A stretch of DNA of 64,000 bases from positions 1-64,000 of the forward strand of contig DURT01000016.1 in the NCBI GenBank assembly GCA_012843025.1, read 5' to 3'. Position 1 is the first letter of the stretch; the number at the start of each line of letters is the position of its first letter. Both the position numbers and the translations under genes were made by a program. The DNA comes from Tissierellia bacterium (GTDB lineage: Bacteria > Bacillota > Clostridia > Tissierellales > Sedimentibacteraceae). Positions 44,111 to 56,349 of this stretch are shown here, piece by piece. The notes below the pieces were generated by a model. That model had not been told where the DNA came from. It made no database searches and saw nothing but the letters and a program-made list of their open reading frames with translations.

Positions 44111-45064
44111 ATGAGCAAAATATATGATCTTATTATTTTGGGAGCTGGACCTGCAGGATTATCTGCTGCTATTTATGGGGGTAGGGGAAAGCTAAAAACG
44201 TTAATAATAGAAAAAGAAAAAGATGGAGGACAAATTGCCCTTACACCAGAGATTGAAAATTATCCTGGATGTATGGATGGAGAATCAGGTCCTACTTTAG
44301 TTGAAAGAATGGCAAAACAAGCCCAGCATTTCGGAGGAGAAAAGATTTACGATGAAATTATTGAAGTTAACCTTTTTGGAAATGAAAAAACCCTTATAGG
44401 CAAGAATGGTCAATATAGGGGAAAAGCTGTAATAATTGCAGGTGGGGCTACACCAAAGGAAATTGGGTGTCCAGGAGAAAAGGAATTTACAGGCAGGGGT
44501 GTTTCCTATTGTGCTACATGTGATGCTTCTTTTTTTGAAGGACTAGAAGTGTTTGTAGTGGGCGGCGGTGATACTGCCTTAGAAGAAGCAATATACTTAA
44601 CAAAATTTGCAAGAAAGGTTTCCGTAGTTCATAGAAGAGATGAGTTAAGAGCAGCTAAATATATTCAGGATAAAGCAAAAGCAAACGAAAAAATACATTT
44701 TATATGGAATTCCGTTGTAAAAGAAATCAAGGGAACAGGACTGGTAAATTCCATAGTTTTAGAGAATGTTAAAACAAAGGAAATAACGGAAATTTCTGCT
44801 GATGAGAATGATATGACTTTCGGTATATTTGTATGCATTGGTTACGAACCGAAAACTAAAATGTTTGAAGGTATATTAAACTTAGATAAGGGATATATAA
44901 TTACTGATGAGAATATGAAAACAAATGTTGAAGGAGTTTTTGCAGCAGGAGATATAAGGGTTAAAAGTTTAAGGCAGGTTGTTACTGCAGCAGCAGATGG
45001 AGCAATAGCAGCGGTTCAGGCAGAAAAATATTTAGAATCCCAATACTATTCTACTTTACAATAG
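44111..45064 (+). CDS. Thioredoxin reductase-like flavoprotein
   Basis: A 317-residue protein with FAD motif LGAGPAGLSAAIYGGRG, redox-active CATC in SYCATCDASFFEG near 135-138 and second dinucleotide motif VGGGDTALEEAIYL. It also has HRRDELRA and a C-terminal GVFAAGDIR. The HRRxxxRA element usually goes with NADPH binding, although clostridial relatives can use ferredoxin. No thioredoxin gene is adjacent, so its partner could be a thioredoxin, peroxiredoxin or glycine-reductase-associated protein. Confidence 0.88.
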   Translation: MSKIYDLIILGAGPAGLSAAIYGGRGKLKTLIIEKEKDGGQIALTPEIENYPGCMDGESGPTLVERMAKQAQHFGGEKIYDEIIEVNLFGNEKTLIGKNGQYRGKAVIIAGGATPKEIGCPGEKEFTGRGVSYCATCDASFFEGLEVFVVGGGDTALEEAIYLTKFARKVSVVHRRDELRAAKYIQDKAKANEKIHFIWNSVVKEIKGTGLVNSIVLENVKTKEITEISADENDMTFGIFVCIGYEPKTKMFEGILNLDKGYIITDENMKTNVEGVFAAGDIRVKSLRQVVTAAADGAIAAVQAEKYLESQYYSTLQ

Positions 45065-45093
45065 TTGGAAAGTTCTGTAGGGATGAAATATTG

Positions 45094-45121
45094 TTGAAAA
45101 AAAATGAAATTTTGTTATAAT
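45094..45121 (+). promoter_or_regulatory. SigA-type promoter of rpoN
   Basis: TTGAAA, 16 bp, TATAAT, about 20 bp before the rpoN start. Confidence 0.7.
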
Positions 45122-45143
45122 AGATTTAGTGAGGAGTGATACC

Positions 45144-46541
45144 ATGAAAATGGGCTTTGAATTAAATCTTACCCAAACTCGAAAGCTTATAATGACACCT
45201 GAATTAAGGCAAGCTATACAAATCTTGCAATTTAATAATGTTGAGTTGACGGATTATATCAACAAGCAATTGGAAATCAATCCCTTCCTTGAATCTGTTG
45301 AAAACAAAGATGATGACAGTTCATCTAGTGAACAAATCTCCGAACATAAGGAAAACGATGAAATTGACTGGAAGGAACTGGCAGAAAGATACGACGATTT
45401 TAGTTATAAAACTATTGCTAATAATATAGATGACGAAGATAAGCAAACTTTTGAAAGCTATACTTCAAAAAAACTGTCCCTTAAAGATCATTTAATGACC
45501 CAGCTGGGAATGACTGTAAAGACCAACAGGGAAAAACGAATCGGAGAATTTATAATAGAATCATTGGATAATAAAGGATATCTGGGATGTTCCGTGCAAG
45601 ATATTAGTTTGTTATTAAATGAGGATGTTGTTGAAGTTGAAAGGGTGTTAAGACTAATACAGACCTTTGACCCAGTTGGTATTGCTTCCAGAAATCTAAG
45701 TGAATGTTTAATGATACAACTAAGAGAAAAGGGCATTAAAGATAAAAATGCCTATATTATAGTAGAAAACTATTTAGAAGAATTAGCCACAAATAAAATT
45801 CAAAAAATTGCTAAAGAGTTACATATACCGGTAAGCAGAGTTCAAAGTATATGTGACATAATAAAAATGTTGGAACCCAAGCCTTCTCGAGGCTTTATAA
45901 TAGACAGCGACAATATTAGGTACATAGTTCCTGATGTTACCGTAGAGAAAATAAACGATGAATATATAATTATAGTTAATGACAGCTACTTGCCGACCCT
46001 TACCATAAGCAGTTATTACAGGAATATAATTAACAACTTAGATGATAAGGAAGCAAGTAAATTTTTAATGGATAAACTGAATTCTTCTATGTGGTTAATA
46101 AAAAGCATCGAACAAAGAAGAATGACTTTGTACAATGTAGTGAAATCCATTGTTAAGTTTCAGAGAAAATTCTTTGATGAAGGTAAGTCAGCTCTTAGAC
46201 CCTTGGTTCTTAAAGATGTGGCCGATGACATAGGTGTCCATGAATCTACTGTAAGTAGAGCAACTAATGGAAAATATGTACAAACTCCCAGAGGTTTATA
46301 TGAATTGAAGTATTTCTTCGCAAGCAGTTTGGGAGATTCCTTCGGAAAAGCAGTATCGTCAACCAGTGTAAAATCCAAAATAAAGAAATTAATAGATGAA
46401 GAAAACAGTCAAAAGCCCTTAAGCGATCAAAAGATATCAGAAATATTAAAAGAAGAAGGAATAAGTATTTCTCGAAGAACAGTGGCAAAGTATAGAGATG
46501 AAATGAGAATACCTGCTTCTTCAATGAGGAGAAGATATTGA
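45144..46541 (+). CDS. rpoN: RNA polymerase sigma-54 factor
   Basis: A 465-residue RpoN with all three regions. The N-terminal activator-interacting segment is LTQTRKLIMTPELRQAIQILQFNNVEL, followed by an acidic linker and the core-binding region. The DNA-binding HTH includes VADDIGVHESTVSRATNGKYVQTPRGLYELKYFF, and the RpoN box is SRRTVAKYRDEM. It recognises -24/-12 promoters, four of which are seen in this window. The ATG at 45144 after GAGGAG is preferred over the GTG at 45129. It is monocistronic with its own terminator. Confidence 0.95.
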   Translation: MKMGFELNLTQTRKLIMTPELRQAIQILQFNNVELTDYINKQLEINPFLESVENKDDDSSSSEQISEHKENDEIDWKELAERYDDFSYKTIANNIDDEDKQTFESYTSKKLSLKDHLMTQLGMTVKTNREKRIGEFIIESLDNKGYLGCSVQDISLLLNEDVVEVERVLRLIQTFDPVGIASRNLSECLMIQLREKGIKDKNAYIIVENYLEELATNKIQKIAKELHIPVSRVQSICDIIKMLEPKPSRGFIIDSDNIRYIVPDVTVEKINDEYIIIVNDSYLPTLTISSYYRNIINNLDDKEASKFLMDKLNSSMWLIKSIEQRRMTLYNVVKSIVKFQRKFFDEGKSALRPLVLKDVADDIGVHESTVSRATNGKYVQTPRGLYELKYFFASSLGDSFGKAVSSTSVKSKIKKLIDEENSQKPLSDQKISEILKEEGISISRRTVAKYRDEMRIPASSMRRRY

Positions 46542-46570
46542 AAGAATATGTAAGACGCATATTCTTTTTT
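46542..46570 (+). terminator. Rho-independent terminator after rpoN
   Basis: AAGAATATG-TAAGACG-CATATTCTT followed by T residues. Confidence 0.9.
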
Positions 46571-46585
46571 ATTGTGATAACAAGA

Positions 46586-46609
46586 AGGTTCATAGAACCT
46601 ATGAAGGTT
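46586..46609 (+). repeat. Overlapping palindromes between rpoN and cggR
   Basis: AGGTTC-ATA-GAACCT and TTCATAG-AAC-CTATGAA overlap, and GAAGGTT occurs twice. No gene or promoter is obvious around it. It may be an operator, a fossil repeat or a small RNA hairpin. The remainder of this 318-bp gap before 46779 shows nothing further. Confidence 0.35.
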
Positions 46610-46778
46610 TTGATTGCGAAGTTGGATAGGGTTCTTATTTACAAGCAATAGAAGGATAATCTGCTACAAAGTGCTATACAATTAAGAATTAGTATGTTAT
46701 AATTCGTATTAGATCACACTTCATTTCATATATCTAACATACAAATCTTTTTTTAATCCACTTATTTGTAAATTACAC

Positions 46779-46806
46779 TTGAAATAATAAATGAATATGC
46801 TAAAAT
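46779..46806 (+). promoter_or_regulatory. SigA-type promoter of the cggR-glycolysis operon
   Basis: TTGAAA, 16 bp, TAAAAT, with a TGC extended -10. It directly precedes the CggR-like direct repeats. Confidence 0.65.
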
Positions 46807-46812
46807 GAAGGT

Positions 46813-46839
46813 AGGGACATAATTCAAGATAAAGGGACA
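46813..46839 (+). promoter_or_regulatory. CggR-type operator (two direct repeats, 20-bp period)
   Basis: AGGGACA occurs at 46813 and 46833, exactly two helical turns apart. This equals the period of the Bacillus CggR operator (CGGGAC repeats 20 bp apart, as I recall it). The first copy falls at the expected transcription start, so bound repressor would block the operon. Confidence 0.7.
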
Positions 46840-46859
46840 GTAAACGCCCCGGAGGTATT

Positions 46860-47375
46860 ATGGATATAAACAAAGTTTTAAATATGCAAAAAAATGTTGT
46901 TCCAGAAGCCGTAGAACTATTAATGAAAAGATATGAAATTTTAAAAACCATAAGCAGTTTTCAGCCAGCAGGAAGAAGATTTCTGTCCAATAAATTAGGT
47001 ATTACAGAAAGAACCATCCGTACGGAAATAGATAAATTACGGGATTTAAACTTAGTTAGTATAAAATCATCTGGTGTTGAATTGACTCAGGAAGGAAAGA
47101 ATGCTTTATGGGATATACATAGTACATTTTATTATATAAAAAATTTGTCTGAAATAGAACTTAAACTTATGGATAAACTTAAATTAAAACGAGTTGCAGT
47201 AGTATCGGGGGATGCTGAAAAAGATAGCTTGACATTTAATGATTTAGGCAAGAAAGCAGCATCCATTGTATTGGAAAACTTGAGAAATGATACAATACTA
47301 GGTATTACTGGCGGGACTACCATGGCTAATGTTGTAAAACAGATGAAAAGCAAAAAAACTTTAAGAATCTATTAG
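46860..47375 (+). CDS. CggR N-terminal fragment (HTH plus part of effector domain)
   Basis: A 171-residue product if the frameshift is real. It keeps the DNA-binding domain (NKLGITERTIRTEIDKLRDLNLV) and about 80 residues of the effector domain, and ends KTLRIY. Without the rest of the sugar-phosphate domain it would probably not respond to fructose-1,6-bisphosphate. A CGGAGG site precedes the ATG. Confidence 0.55.
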   Translation: MDINKVLNMQKNVVPEAVELLMKRYEILKTISSFQPAGRRFLSNKLGITERTIRTEIDKLRDLNLVSIKSSGVELTQEGKNALWDIHSTFYYIKNLSEIELKLMDKLKLKRVAVVSGDAEKDSLTFNDLGKKAASIVLENLRNDTILGITGGTTMANVVKQMKSKKTLRIY

Positions 47376-47377
47376 TA

Positions 47378-47884
47378 TTGCCTGCTAGGGGTGGTCTAAG
47401 CGAAGAACTTGAAATTCAGGCAAACACAATTGCTGCTAATTTGGCGGAGAAATTAGGTGCAAATTATAAACTTCTCCATATACCAGATAACTTAGATGAA
47501 AATTCTTTGAATATTTTAAAAAGTAACAAGTTAATAAGAGAAGTTTTAGAAGATATTCAAAAAATAAATTTATTGGTTTTCGGTATAGGAAATGCTAAAG
47601 ACATGGCCATAAGAAGAAAATCAGACAGTATTGTTTTTGAGAAAATAGAAAAAGAAAATTTAAAAGCAGAAGCTTTTGGTTATTTTTTTGATAATTTGGG
47701 TAATGTAAAAATGCAGACTAATTCAGTAGGTCTCACTTTGGAAAGTTTTAATGAAATTAACTGTATAATAGGAGTTGCTGCTGGCAGAACTAAGGCAGAA
47801 GCAATTTATGCAGTATCAAGGTTTAGTAATAATTTTATTCTTGTAACAGATGAAGCTGCTGCAAGAAGAATTTTAGAATTATAG
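47378..47884 (+). CDS. CggR C-terminal fragment (sugar-phosphate-binding domain)
   Basis: A 168-residue frame that continues the CggR effector domain (LLVFGIGNAKDMAIRRKSD, GVAAGRTKAEAIYAVSRF, ILVTDEAAARRILEL). There is no credible ribosome binding site at the TTG where the ORF track starts it, so it is unlikely to be translated on its own. It ends 16 bp before gap. Confidence 0.45.
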   Translation: MPARGGLSEELEIQANTIAANLAEKLGANYKLLHIPDNLDENSLNILKSNKLIREVLEDIQKINLLVFGIGNAKDMAIRRKSDSIVFEKIEKENLKAEAFGYFFDNLGNVKMQTNSVGLTLESFNEINCIIGVAAGRTKAEAIYAVSRFSNNFILVTDEAAARRILEL

Positions 47885-47900
47885 AATATAGGAGGATATT

Positions 47901-48908
47901 ATGATAAGAGTTGCAATTAATGGATTTGGGAGAATTGGAAGGTTAGCCTTGAGATTGATGGCTATGGACGAAGATTTTCAGGTGGTGGCAATAAACACTA
48001 ACTCTGATGTGGAAACACTGGCATATTTATTAAAATATGATACTGCCCACGGAAACTTTATGACGGATAAAATCACATATAAAGACAATATACTGTATGT
48101 TAACGGCAAAGAAATTGTAACTTCAAGAATAAGAGAGCCTGAAAACTGCAATTGGAAGGAATTAAACATTGATGTAGTAATTGACTGTACAGGCAAATTC
48201 AACGACAGGGAAAAAGCGGAAGCTCATATAAAGGCAGGGGCAAAAAAAGTAGTGTTATCAGCACCTGCAAAAGGAGATTTAAAAACTGTTGTATATAATG
48301 TAAATCATGATATACTTGATGGAAAGGAAACAGTTGTTTCGGCAGCATCATGTACAACAAACTGCTTAGCTCCCTTAGCAAAAGTACTGAATGATGAATT
48401 TGGTATAGTTAAAGGACTTATGACTACTGTACATGCTTATACAAATGATCAAAATATACATGATAATTCACACAAAAAAGGTATCAGAGCAAGAAGAGGG
48501 AGAGCAGCAGCAGCAAATATAGTGCCTGCATCAACGGGAGCAGCTAAGACCGTAGGTGTAGTTTTACCTGAACTAAAGGGTAAATTAGATGGTATGGCTC
48601 TTCGAGTTCCAACACTTACAGGTTCTGTTGTTGACTTAACTGTTGAACTCAATAAAAATGTAACTGTTGAAGAAATAAACACAGCAATTAAAAATGCAGC
48701 TAATGAAACACTTGCCTATACAGAAGACCCCATAGTATCCAGTGACGTAATAGGAAGTACTTATGCATGTATATTCGATGCACTTTCAACACAAATCATT
48801 GAAGTAGATGGAAAACAGTTAGTTAAGTTGATTGCCTGGTATGACAATGAAATGTCCTTTACGGCTCAACTAGTAAGGTTAGTTAAATATTGGGGTTCTA
48901 TGAGATGA
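47901..48908 (+). CDS. gap: Glyceraldehyde-3-phosphate dehydrogenase
   Basis: A 335-residue GAPDH. The NAD motif [13 protein letters not shown] is at the N-terminus, the catalytic cysteine is in [12 protein letters not shown] at about residue 151, and the phosphate-site residues are in [13 protein letters not shown]. The C-terminal [15 protein letters not shown] is typical. It makes 1,3-bisphosphoglycerate and NADH. It is the first enzyme gene of the glycolytic operon and directly follows cggR, the same order as in Bacillus and many clostridia. AGGAGG site. Confidence 0.96.
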   Translation: MIRVAINGFGRIGRLALRLMAMDEDFQVVAINTNSDVETLAYLLKYDTAHGNFMTDKITYKDNILYVNGKEIVTSRIREPENCNWKELNIDVVIDCTGKFNDREKAEAHIKAGAKKVVLSAPAKGDLKTVVYNVNHDILDGKETVVSAASCTTNCLAPLAKVLNDEFGIVKGLMTTVHAYTNDQNIHDNSHKKGIRARRGRAAAANIVPASTGAAKTVGVVLPELKGKLDGMALRVPTLTGSVVDLTVELNKNVTVEEINTAIKNAANETLAYTEDPIVSSDVIGSTYACIFDALSTQIIEVDGKQLVKLIAWYDNEMSFTAQLVRLVKYWGSMR

Positions 48909-48985
48909 CCTAACCCCATTTTCCGACCGTAGGGAGCAAATATTTTGGTAGACTGTGAGATGACTATATATATGGGAGATATAGT

Positions 48986-50182
48986 ATGAATAAAAAAACA
49001 TTAAAAGATATAGATTTTAAAAATAAAAAAGTATTAGTAAGATGTGACTTCAACGTTCCTTTAGACGAAGAAGGGAATATAACTGATGACAGAAGAATTA
49101 AAAGCTCTCTTCCTACAATAAATTATCTTTTGGATGAAGGTGCGGCAGTAATTTTAATGTCGCACTTAGGAAGACCTAAAGGAAAACCACAATCGAAGTA
49201 TTCCTTAAAACCTGTGGCTGAGAGGCTGAGCCTACTATTAAATAAAAAAGTAATATTTGAAGATTGTGACATGGTGGTTGATGATGGAGTTAAAGCTAGT
49301 GCAGCAAAGCTTAACCCTGGAGATGTAATGTTACTTCAAAATACCAGGTTTAGAGAGGAAGAAACAAAGAATTCTGGAACTTTTGCAAAAGATCTATCAT
49401 CTCTTGGTGAAATATTTGTAAATGATGCCTTTGGTACTGCTCACAGGGCACATTCTTCAAATGTAGGAATGTGTGAATATCTTCCTTCGGCAGTAGGCTT
49501 CTTAGTAGAAAAAGAAATACGAACTATGGGAGATGCATTAAAAGAACCTAAAAGACCCTTTACAGCTATTTTAGGCGGGGCAAAAGTTTCGGACAAAATA
49601 GCTGTAATAGAAAACCTGTTAAATATTGCAGATAATATTTTAATAGGGGGAGGTATGGCCTATACTTTCCTTAAAGCAGAAGGATACAGCATTGGAAAAT
49701 CTCTTTTGGAAGAAGATAAAGTGGACTTGGCAAAAGAATTAATGGAAAAGTCAAAGACAAAAGGAGTAAAATTAATACTGCCGGTGGATACGGTGGTTGG
49801 TAAGGAATTTAAAAATAATACTGAATTTATTACAACTAGTTCAGATAGTATTCCTCCGGATTACATGGGGTTAGATATAGGTGAAAAAACTATTGAAGTA
49901 TTTAAGAATGTAATAAATAGTTCAAAAACAATTATTTGGAACGGTCCCTTGGGTGTTTTTGAAATGGACAATTTTGCAAAAGGAACAAATGCCATTGCAG
50001 AGGCAATTGCAAAAAATAAAGATGCTGTATCCATAATAGGGGGAGGCGATAGTGCTGCAGCTGTCGAAAAGATAGGTTTAGCAGATAAAATTACTCATGT
50101 TTCCACAGGAGGAGGCGCTTCATTGGAGTTTTTGGAAGGAAAAGTTTTACCAGGAATTGAAGCGGTTGATAATAAGGAGTGA
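48986..50182 (+). CDS. pgk: Phosphoglycerate kinase
   Basis: The 398-residue Pgk begins VLVRCDFNVPLDEEGNITDDRRIKSSLPTI and has the substrate-binding LMSHLGRPKG and the ATP-site IIGGGDSAAAVEK...HVSTGGGASLEFLEGK. It transfers phosphate from 1,3-bisphosphoglycerate to ADP. The 77-bp gap after gap shows no terminator, so it is within the operon. Four bases separate its stop from the tpiA start. Confidence 0.96.
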   Translation: MNKKTLKDIDFKNKKVLVRCDFNVPLDEEGNITDDRRIKSSLPTINYLLDEGAAVILMSHLGRPKGKPQSKYSLKPVAERLSLLLNKKVIFEDCDMVVDDGVKASAAKLNPGDVMLLQNTRFREEETKNSGTFAKDLSSLGEIFVNDAFGTAHRAHSSNVGMCEYLPSAVGFLVEKEIRTMGDALKEPKRPFTAILGGAKVSDKIAVIENLLNIADNILIGGGMAYTFLKAEGYSIGKSLLEEDKVDLAKELMEKSKTKGVKLILPVDTVVGKEFKNNTEFITTSSDSIPPDYMGLDIGEKTIEVFKNVINSSKTIIWNGPLGVFEMDNFAKGTNAIAEAIAKNKDAVSIIGGGDSAAAVEKIGLADKITHVSTGGGASLEFLEGKVLPGIEAVDNKE

Positions 50183-50186
50183 TATA

Positions 50187-50948
50187 ATGAGGAGGCCATT
50201 AATTGCAGGCAATTGGAAAATGAACAATAGTGTAGAGGAGAGTATAAATTTAGTCAGAGATTTAAGGGACAGGGAACTGAGCGAGAAGGTGGACGTATTA
50301 ATATGTCCTCCCTTTACGTCTTTATATGCTATAATAAATGAGATAAAAAATTCATCCATAAAAGTTGGCGCCCAAAATATGTATTACGAAGATAAAGGGG
50401 CTTTTACCGGAGAAGTTTCACCAGCTATGCTTAAAAGTATAGGCGTTGAATATGTAATTATAGGTCATTCGGAAAGAAGACAATACTTTAATGAAACAGA
50501 CCAATTAATAAACAAAAAGCTAAAAGCTGCTTTAACACACGGACTAATACCCATACTTTGTGTCGGGGAAACTTTAGAGCAAAGAGAAGAAGGAATGGAG
50601 AAAGAAACAGTAAAAGCTCAAATTGTCAAAGCTTTTAAAAATATAGAGAAGGCAGAAAAGGTTGTAATTGCTTATGAACCAGTATGGGCGATAGGAACAG
50701 GAAAAGTGGCAACTAGTGAACAGGCTGAAGAAATGTCTGAATTTATAAGGTCCATTATAGCTACTATTTACAACAGTGAAGTAGCCGATAATATAATTAT
50801 CCAATATGGAGGCAGTGTTAAATCCTTAAATATTTCTGAAATAATGAGCCAACCCAATATTGATGGTGTGTTAGTAGGCGGTGCCAGTTTAAATGCTGAG
50901 GAATTTGCTAAAATAGTTAATTTTGGAGAAGATAAGAAAGGTTGTTAA
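50187..50948 (+). CDS. tpiA: Triosephosphate isomerase
   Basis: A 253-residue TIM-barrel enzyme. The N-terminal lysine is in AGNWKMNN, the catalytic histidine in IIGHSERRQYF, the catalytic glutamate in IAYEPVWAIGTGKVAT and the phosphate loop in IIQYGGSVKSLN. The ORF track extends it 30 residues into pgk; the ATG at 50187 after AAGGAG is the true start. Confidence 0.96.
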   Translation: MRRPLIAGNWKMNNSVEESINLVRDLRDRELSEKVDVLICPPFTSLYAIINEIKNSSIKVGAQNMYYEDKGAFTGEVSPAMLKSIGVEYVIIGHSERRQYFNETDQLINKKLKAALTHGLIPILCVGETLEQREEGMEKETVKAQIVKAFKNIEKAEKVVIAYEPVWAIGTGKVATSEQAEEMSEFIRSIIATIYNSEVADNIIIQYGGSVKSLNISEIMSQPNIDGVLVGGASLNAEEFAKIVNFGEDKKGC

Positions 50949-50949
50949 T

Positions 50950-53799
<2,850 letters not shown>

Positions 53800-53835
53800 T
53801 CTAATGTTATGCAGTGAAAGACAGGAGGTGTTATA

Positions 53836-54066
53836 GTGGAAGCAGTAGTAAGGGTTCTATTAATAATAGCAAGTTTAGTGTTAATTGCAAGTATCTTACT
53901 TCAATCGGGTAAATCCGCAGGAATGTCCGGCGAAATTGCTGGCGGCGCAGAATCTATCTGGGGAAAAAACAAAAGCAGGACTATTGAAGGTAAGTTAGAA
54001 AAAGCTACGGCTATATCAGCAATTATTTTTGTGATTGCTTCAATAGCTTTAGTGGCAATCCAATAA
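53836..54066 (+). CDS. secG: Preprotein translocase subunit SecG
   Basis: A 76-residue membrane protein with two hydrophobic helices (about 4-22 and 56-75) and the conserved LLQSGKSAGMSGEIAGGAESIWGKNKSR between them. It starts with GTG after AGGAGGTG. The position between eno and, further on, rnr matches the common Firmicutes order eno-secG-rnr-smpB, here with five genes inserted. Confidence 0.93.
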   Translation: MEAVVRVLLIIASLVLIASILLQSGKSAGMSGEIAGGAESIWGKNKSRTIEGKLEKATAISAIIFVIASIALVAIQ

Positions 54067-54171
54067 TATTGCAATTATTTAATAATAATATCTAATTTAT
54101 GTCAGTACTTAAATTTATTTGGTGTATAAGCAATATTGCTTAGTAAATTTTAACTATGGAGGAAAGAAACA

Positions 54172-56199
54172 ATGGGAACTTTAATAATAGCTCCTTTAGC
54201 GGGAGTTTTGGCTCTATTATTTGCTTTTTATAAAGCTTCACTTGTAAGTAAGTCTGACCCTGGAACGGAAAGGATGCAGGAAATTTCTTCCTTTATCCAA
54301 GAGGGGGCTATGGCTTTTCTTGCTAGAGAATACAAGTCAGTTAGTATTTTTGCAATAATTATGTTTGTAATTTTAGGGCTAGCAATCTCTTGGCCTACTG
54401 CACTAGCTTTTGCTGTAGGTGCAATATTTTCTGCTCTTGCAGGTTATTTCGGAATGCAGGTTGCGACAAGAGCTAACGTTAGAACTACTAATGCAGCCAA
54501 GGAATCCGGAATGAATAAAGCATTGGATATAGCTTTTTCAGGTGGATCAGTTATGGGAATGACTGTTGTAGGCTTAGGTCTATTAGGAACAGGTTTGTTC
54601 TGGATACTTTTCAAAGACGCAAGTGTGGTAACTGGTTTTAGTTTAGGTGCTTCATCAATAGCTTTGTTTGCTCGTGTTGGGGGCGGTATTTATACTAAAG
54701 CTGCTGACGTGGGAGCTGACTTAGTTGGTAAAGTAGAATCCGGAATACCTGAAGATGACCCACGAAATCCTGCGGTTATAGCAGACAACGTTGGTGACAA
54801 TGTAGGAGACGTTGCAGGTATGGGTGCAGACTTATTTGAATCCTATGTTGGAGCAATAGTATCATCTATTACACTAGGAGCTTTAGCCTATGCAGAAGGC
54901 GGTAGAGGAGTATTATATGGTTTAATGGTAGCAGCTGCAGGTATTGTGGCATCTATAATAGGTACAATGTTTGTAAAAGGAAAAGAAGATTCGAATCCTC
55001 AGAAAGCTTTAAACATGGGTACATATGCTTCATCATTGGTGGTTGTTATTGTAGCATTTATATTAAGTAAGTCAATAATAGGTAACTATCAGCCTTTTGG
55101 GGCAATTGTATTTGGATTGGTTGTAGGTTTAGTAATAGCTAAAATAACTGAAATATATACTTCAGATGAATACAAGTATGTTAAAGAAATTGCTGACCAG
55201 TCAGAAACAGGAGCTGCTACTACTATAATAAGTGGTTTGTCAGTGGGTATGAGATCAACAGCATATCCAATTGTTGTATTGGCAGTAGGAATAATAGGCG
55301 CATATTTGATAGCAGGATATTCTTCAACAGGAATAGATGCTGTAAAGGGATTATATGGTATAGCTTTAGCAGCTATAGGTATGTTATCAACTACAGGAAT
55401 GACTATAGCAGTTGATGCATATGGGCCTATTGCAGACAACGCTGGTGGAATTGCGGAAATGTGTGAATTACCAGAAGAAGTAAGAGAAATAACTGATAAG
55501 TTAGACTCCGTTGGAAATACTACAGCGGCAATTGGTAAAGGATTTGCAATTGGTTCAGCGGCATTAACAGCCCTTGCATTGTTTGCATCCTATACTCAGG
55601 CCGTTGGAATTACATCTATAAGTTTAACAGAACCGACAGTTATAGCAGGGCTACTAATAGGAGGTATGTTACCCTTCTTATTCTCAGCAATTACTATGAG
55701 TGCTGTTGGTAAGGCTGCTTTTGAAATGATTGAAGAAGTTAGAAGGCAGTTCAGGGAAATACCTGGAATAATGGAAGGTAAAGGCAAACCTGACTATAGA
55801 AGATGTGTTGACATTTCAACAGCTGCAGCATTAAAAGAAATGATTGTACCAGGACTATTGGCAGTAATAGTACCCTTAATAGTAGGATTTGTGTTAGGAA
55901 CCGAAGCATTAGGCGGATTACAGGCTGGCGCCTTAGTTTCAGGTGTACTCATGGCAATATTTATGTCCAACTCAGGAGGAGCATGGGATAATGCCAAGAA
56001 ATATATTGAAAGTGGTACCCACGGTGGAAAAGGAAGTCCTGCCCACGTAGCTGCAGTAGTAGGAGATACGGTGGGAGACCCCTTCAAGGATACTTCAGGA
56101 CCTTCAATTAATATACTTATTAAACTAATGACAGTTGTTTCATTGGTATTCGGGCCATTATTAGCTCAATACGGTGGAATAATACTTAAGTTATTCTAA
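54172..56199 (+). CDS. hppA: Membrane-bound K+-dependent pyrophosphatase (ion pump)
   Basis: A 675-residue protein with about 16 hydrophobic segments. The pyrophosphate site is in [44 protein letters not shown] and the C-terminal [16 protein letters not shown]...[19 protein letters not shown]. The segment [11 protein letters not shown] has alanine where K+-independent enzymes carry lysine, which points to the K+-dependent group. These pump Na+ and/or H+ and cannot be told apart safely by eye. It couples PPi hydrolysis to an ion gradient, useful for a fermenter. Confidence 0.94.
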   Translation: MGTLIIAPLAGVLALLFAFYKASLVSKSDPGTERMQEISSFIQEGAMAFLAREYKSVSIFAIIMFVILGLAISWPTALAFAVGAIFSALAGYFGMQVATRANVRTTNAAKESGMNKALDIAFSGGSVMGMTVVGLGLLGTGLFWILFKDASVVTGFSLGASSIALFARVGGGIYTKAADVGADLVGKVESGIPEDDPRNPAVIADNVGDNVGDVAGMGADLFESYVGAIVSSITLGALAYAEGGRGVLYGLMVAAAGIVASIIGTMFVKGKEDSNPQKALNMGTYASSLVVVIVAFILSKSIIGNYQPFGAIVFGLVVGLVIAKITEIYTSDEYKYVKEIADQSETGAATTIISGLSVGMRSTAYPIVVLAVGIIGAYLIAGYSSTGIDAVKGLYGIALAAIGMLSTTGMTIAVDAYGPIADNAGGIAEMCELPEEVREITDKLDSVGNTTAAIGKGFAIGSAALTALALFASYTQAVGITSISLTEPTVIAGLLIGGMLPFLFSAITMSAVGKAAFEMIEEVRRQFREIPGIMEGKGKPDYRRCVDISTAAALKEMIVPGLLAVIVPLIVGFVLGTEALGGLQAGALVSGVLMAIFMSNSGGAWDNAKKYIESGTHGGKGSPAHVAAVVGDTVGDPFKDTSGPSINILIKLMTVVSLVFGPLLAQYGGIILKLF

Positions 56200-56213
56200 T
56201 ATAGAAATTATTA

Positions 56214-56240
56214 AAGGCTTCTCATTGAGAAGTCTTTTTT
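56214..56240 (+). terminator. Rho-independent terminator after hppA
   Basis: AAGGCTTCTC-ATT-GAGAAGTCTT (one G-U pair) followed by T residues. Confidence 0.88.
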
Positions 56241-56241
56241 C

Positions 56242-56270
56242 TTGAAGATGGATTGATTAGATGTTATAAT
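56242..56270 (+). promoter_or_regulatory. SigA-type promoter of the hydrolase-murF-ddl operon
   Basis: TTGAAG, 17 bp with TGT extended -10, TATAAT, giving a leader of about 70 nt. Confidence 0.65.
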
Positions 56271-56349
56271 CATTTCAATATATTGGCATATAATAATATT
56301 AGCCTGGAACTGTTGGCAAGCAATTAACATATAATTAAGAGGGGTATGT

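Larger units (their letters stand above)
46860..47884 (+). pseudogene. cggR: Central glycolytic genes regulator CggR, split by a frameshift
   Basis: Two adjacent ORFs in different frames together give one complete SorC/DeoR-type CggR of about 340 residues. The first holds the winged HTH and the start of the sugar-binding domain (ILGITGGTTMANVV). The second continues PARGGLSEELEIQANTIAANLAEKLGANYKLLHIP to the natural C-terminus. In the second frame the codons before the join read KNLLVLPARGG, as expected for the family. The frames cross at an A7 run (47352-47358), and one extra A would restore a single ORF. It may be a true mutation, a sequencing error or slippage. The operator upstream is intact. 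Confidence 0.88.

Noticed and set aside
47378-47884. Second cggR ORF as an independent gene
   Set aside because: It begins in mid-domain with no ribosome binding site and continues the first ORF exactly after a one-base shift.
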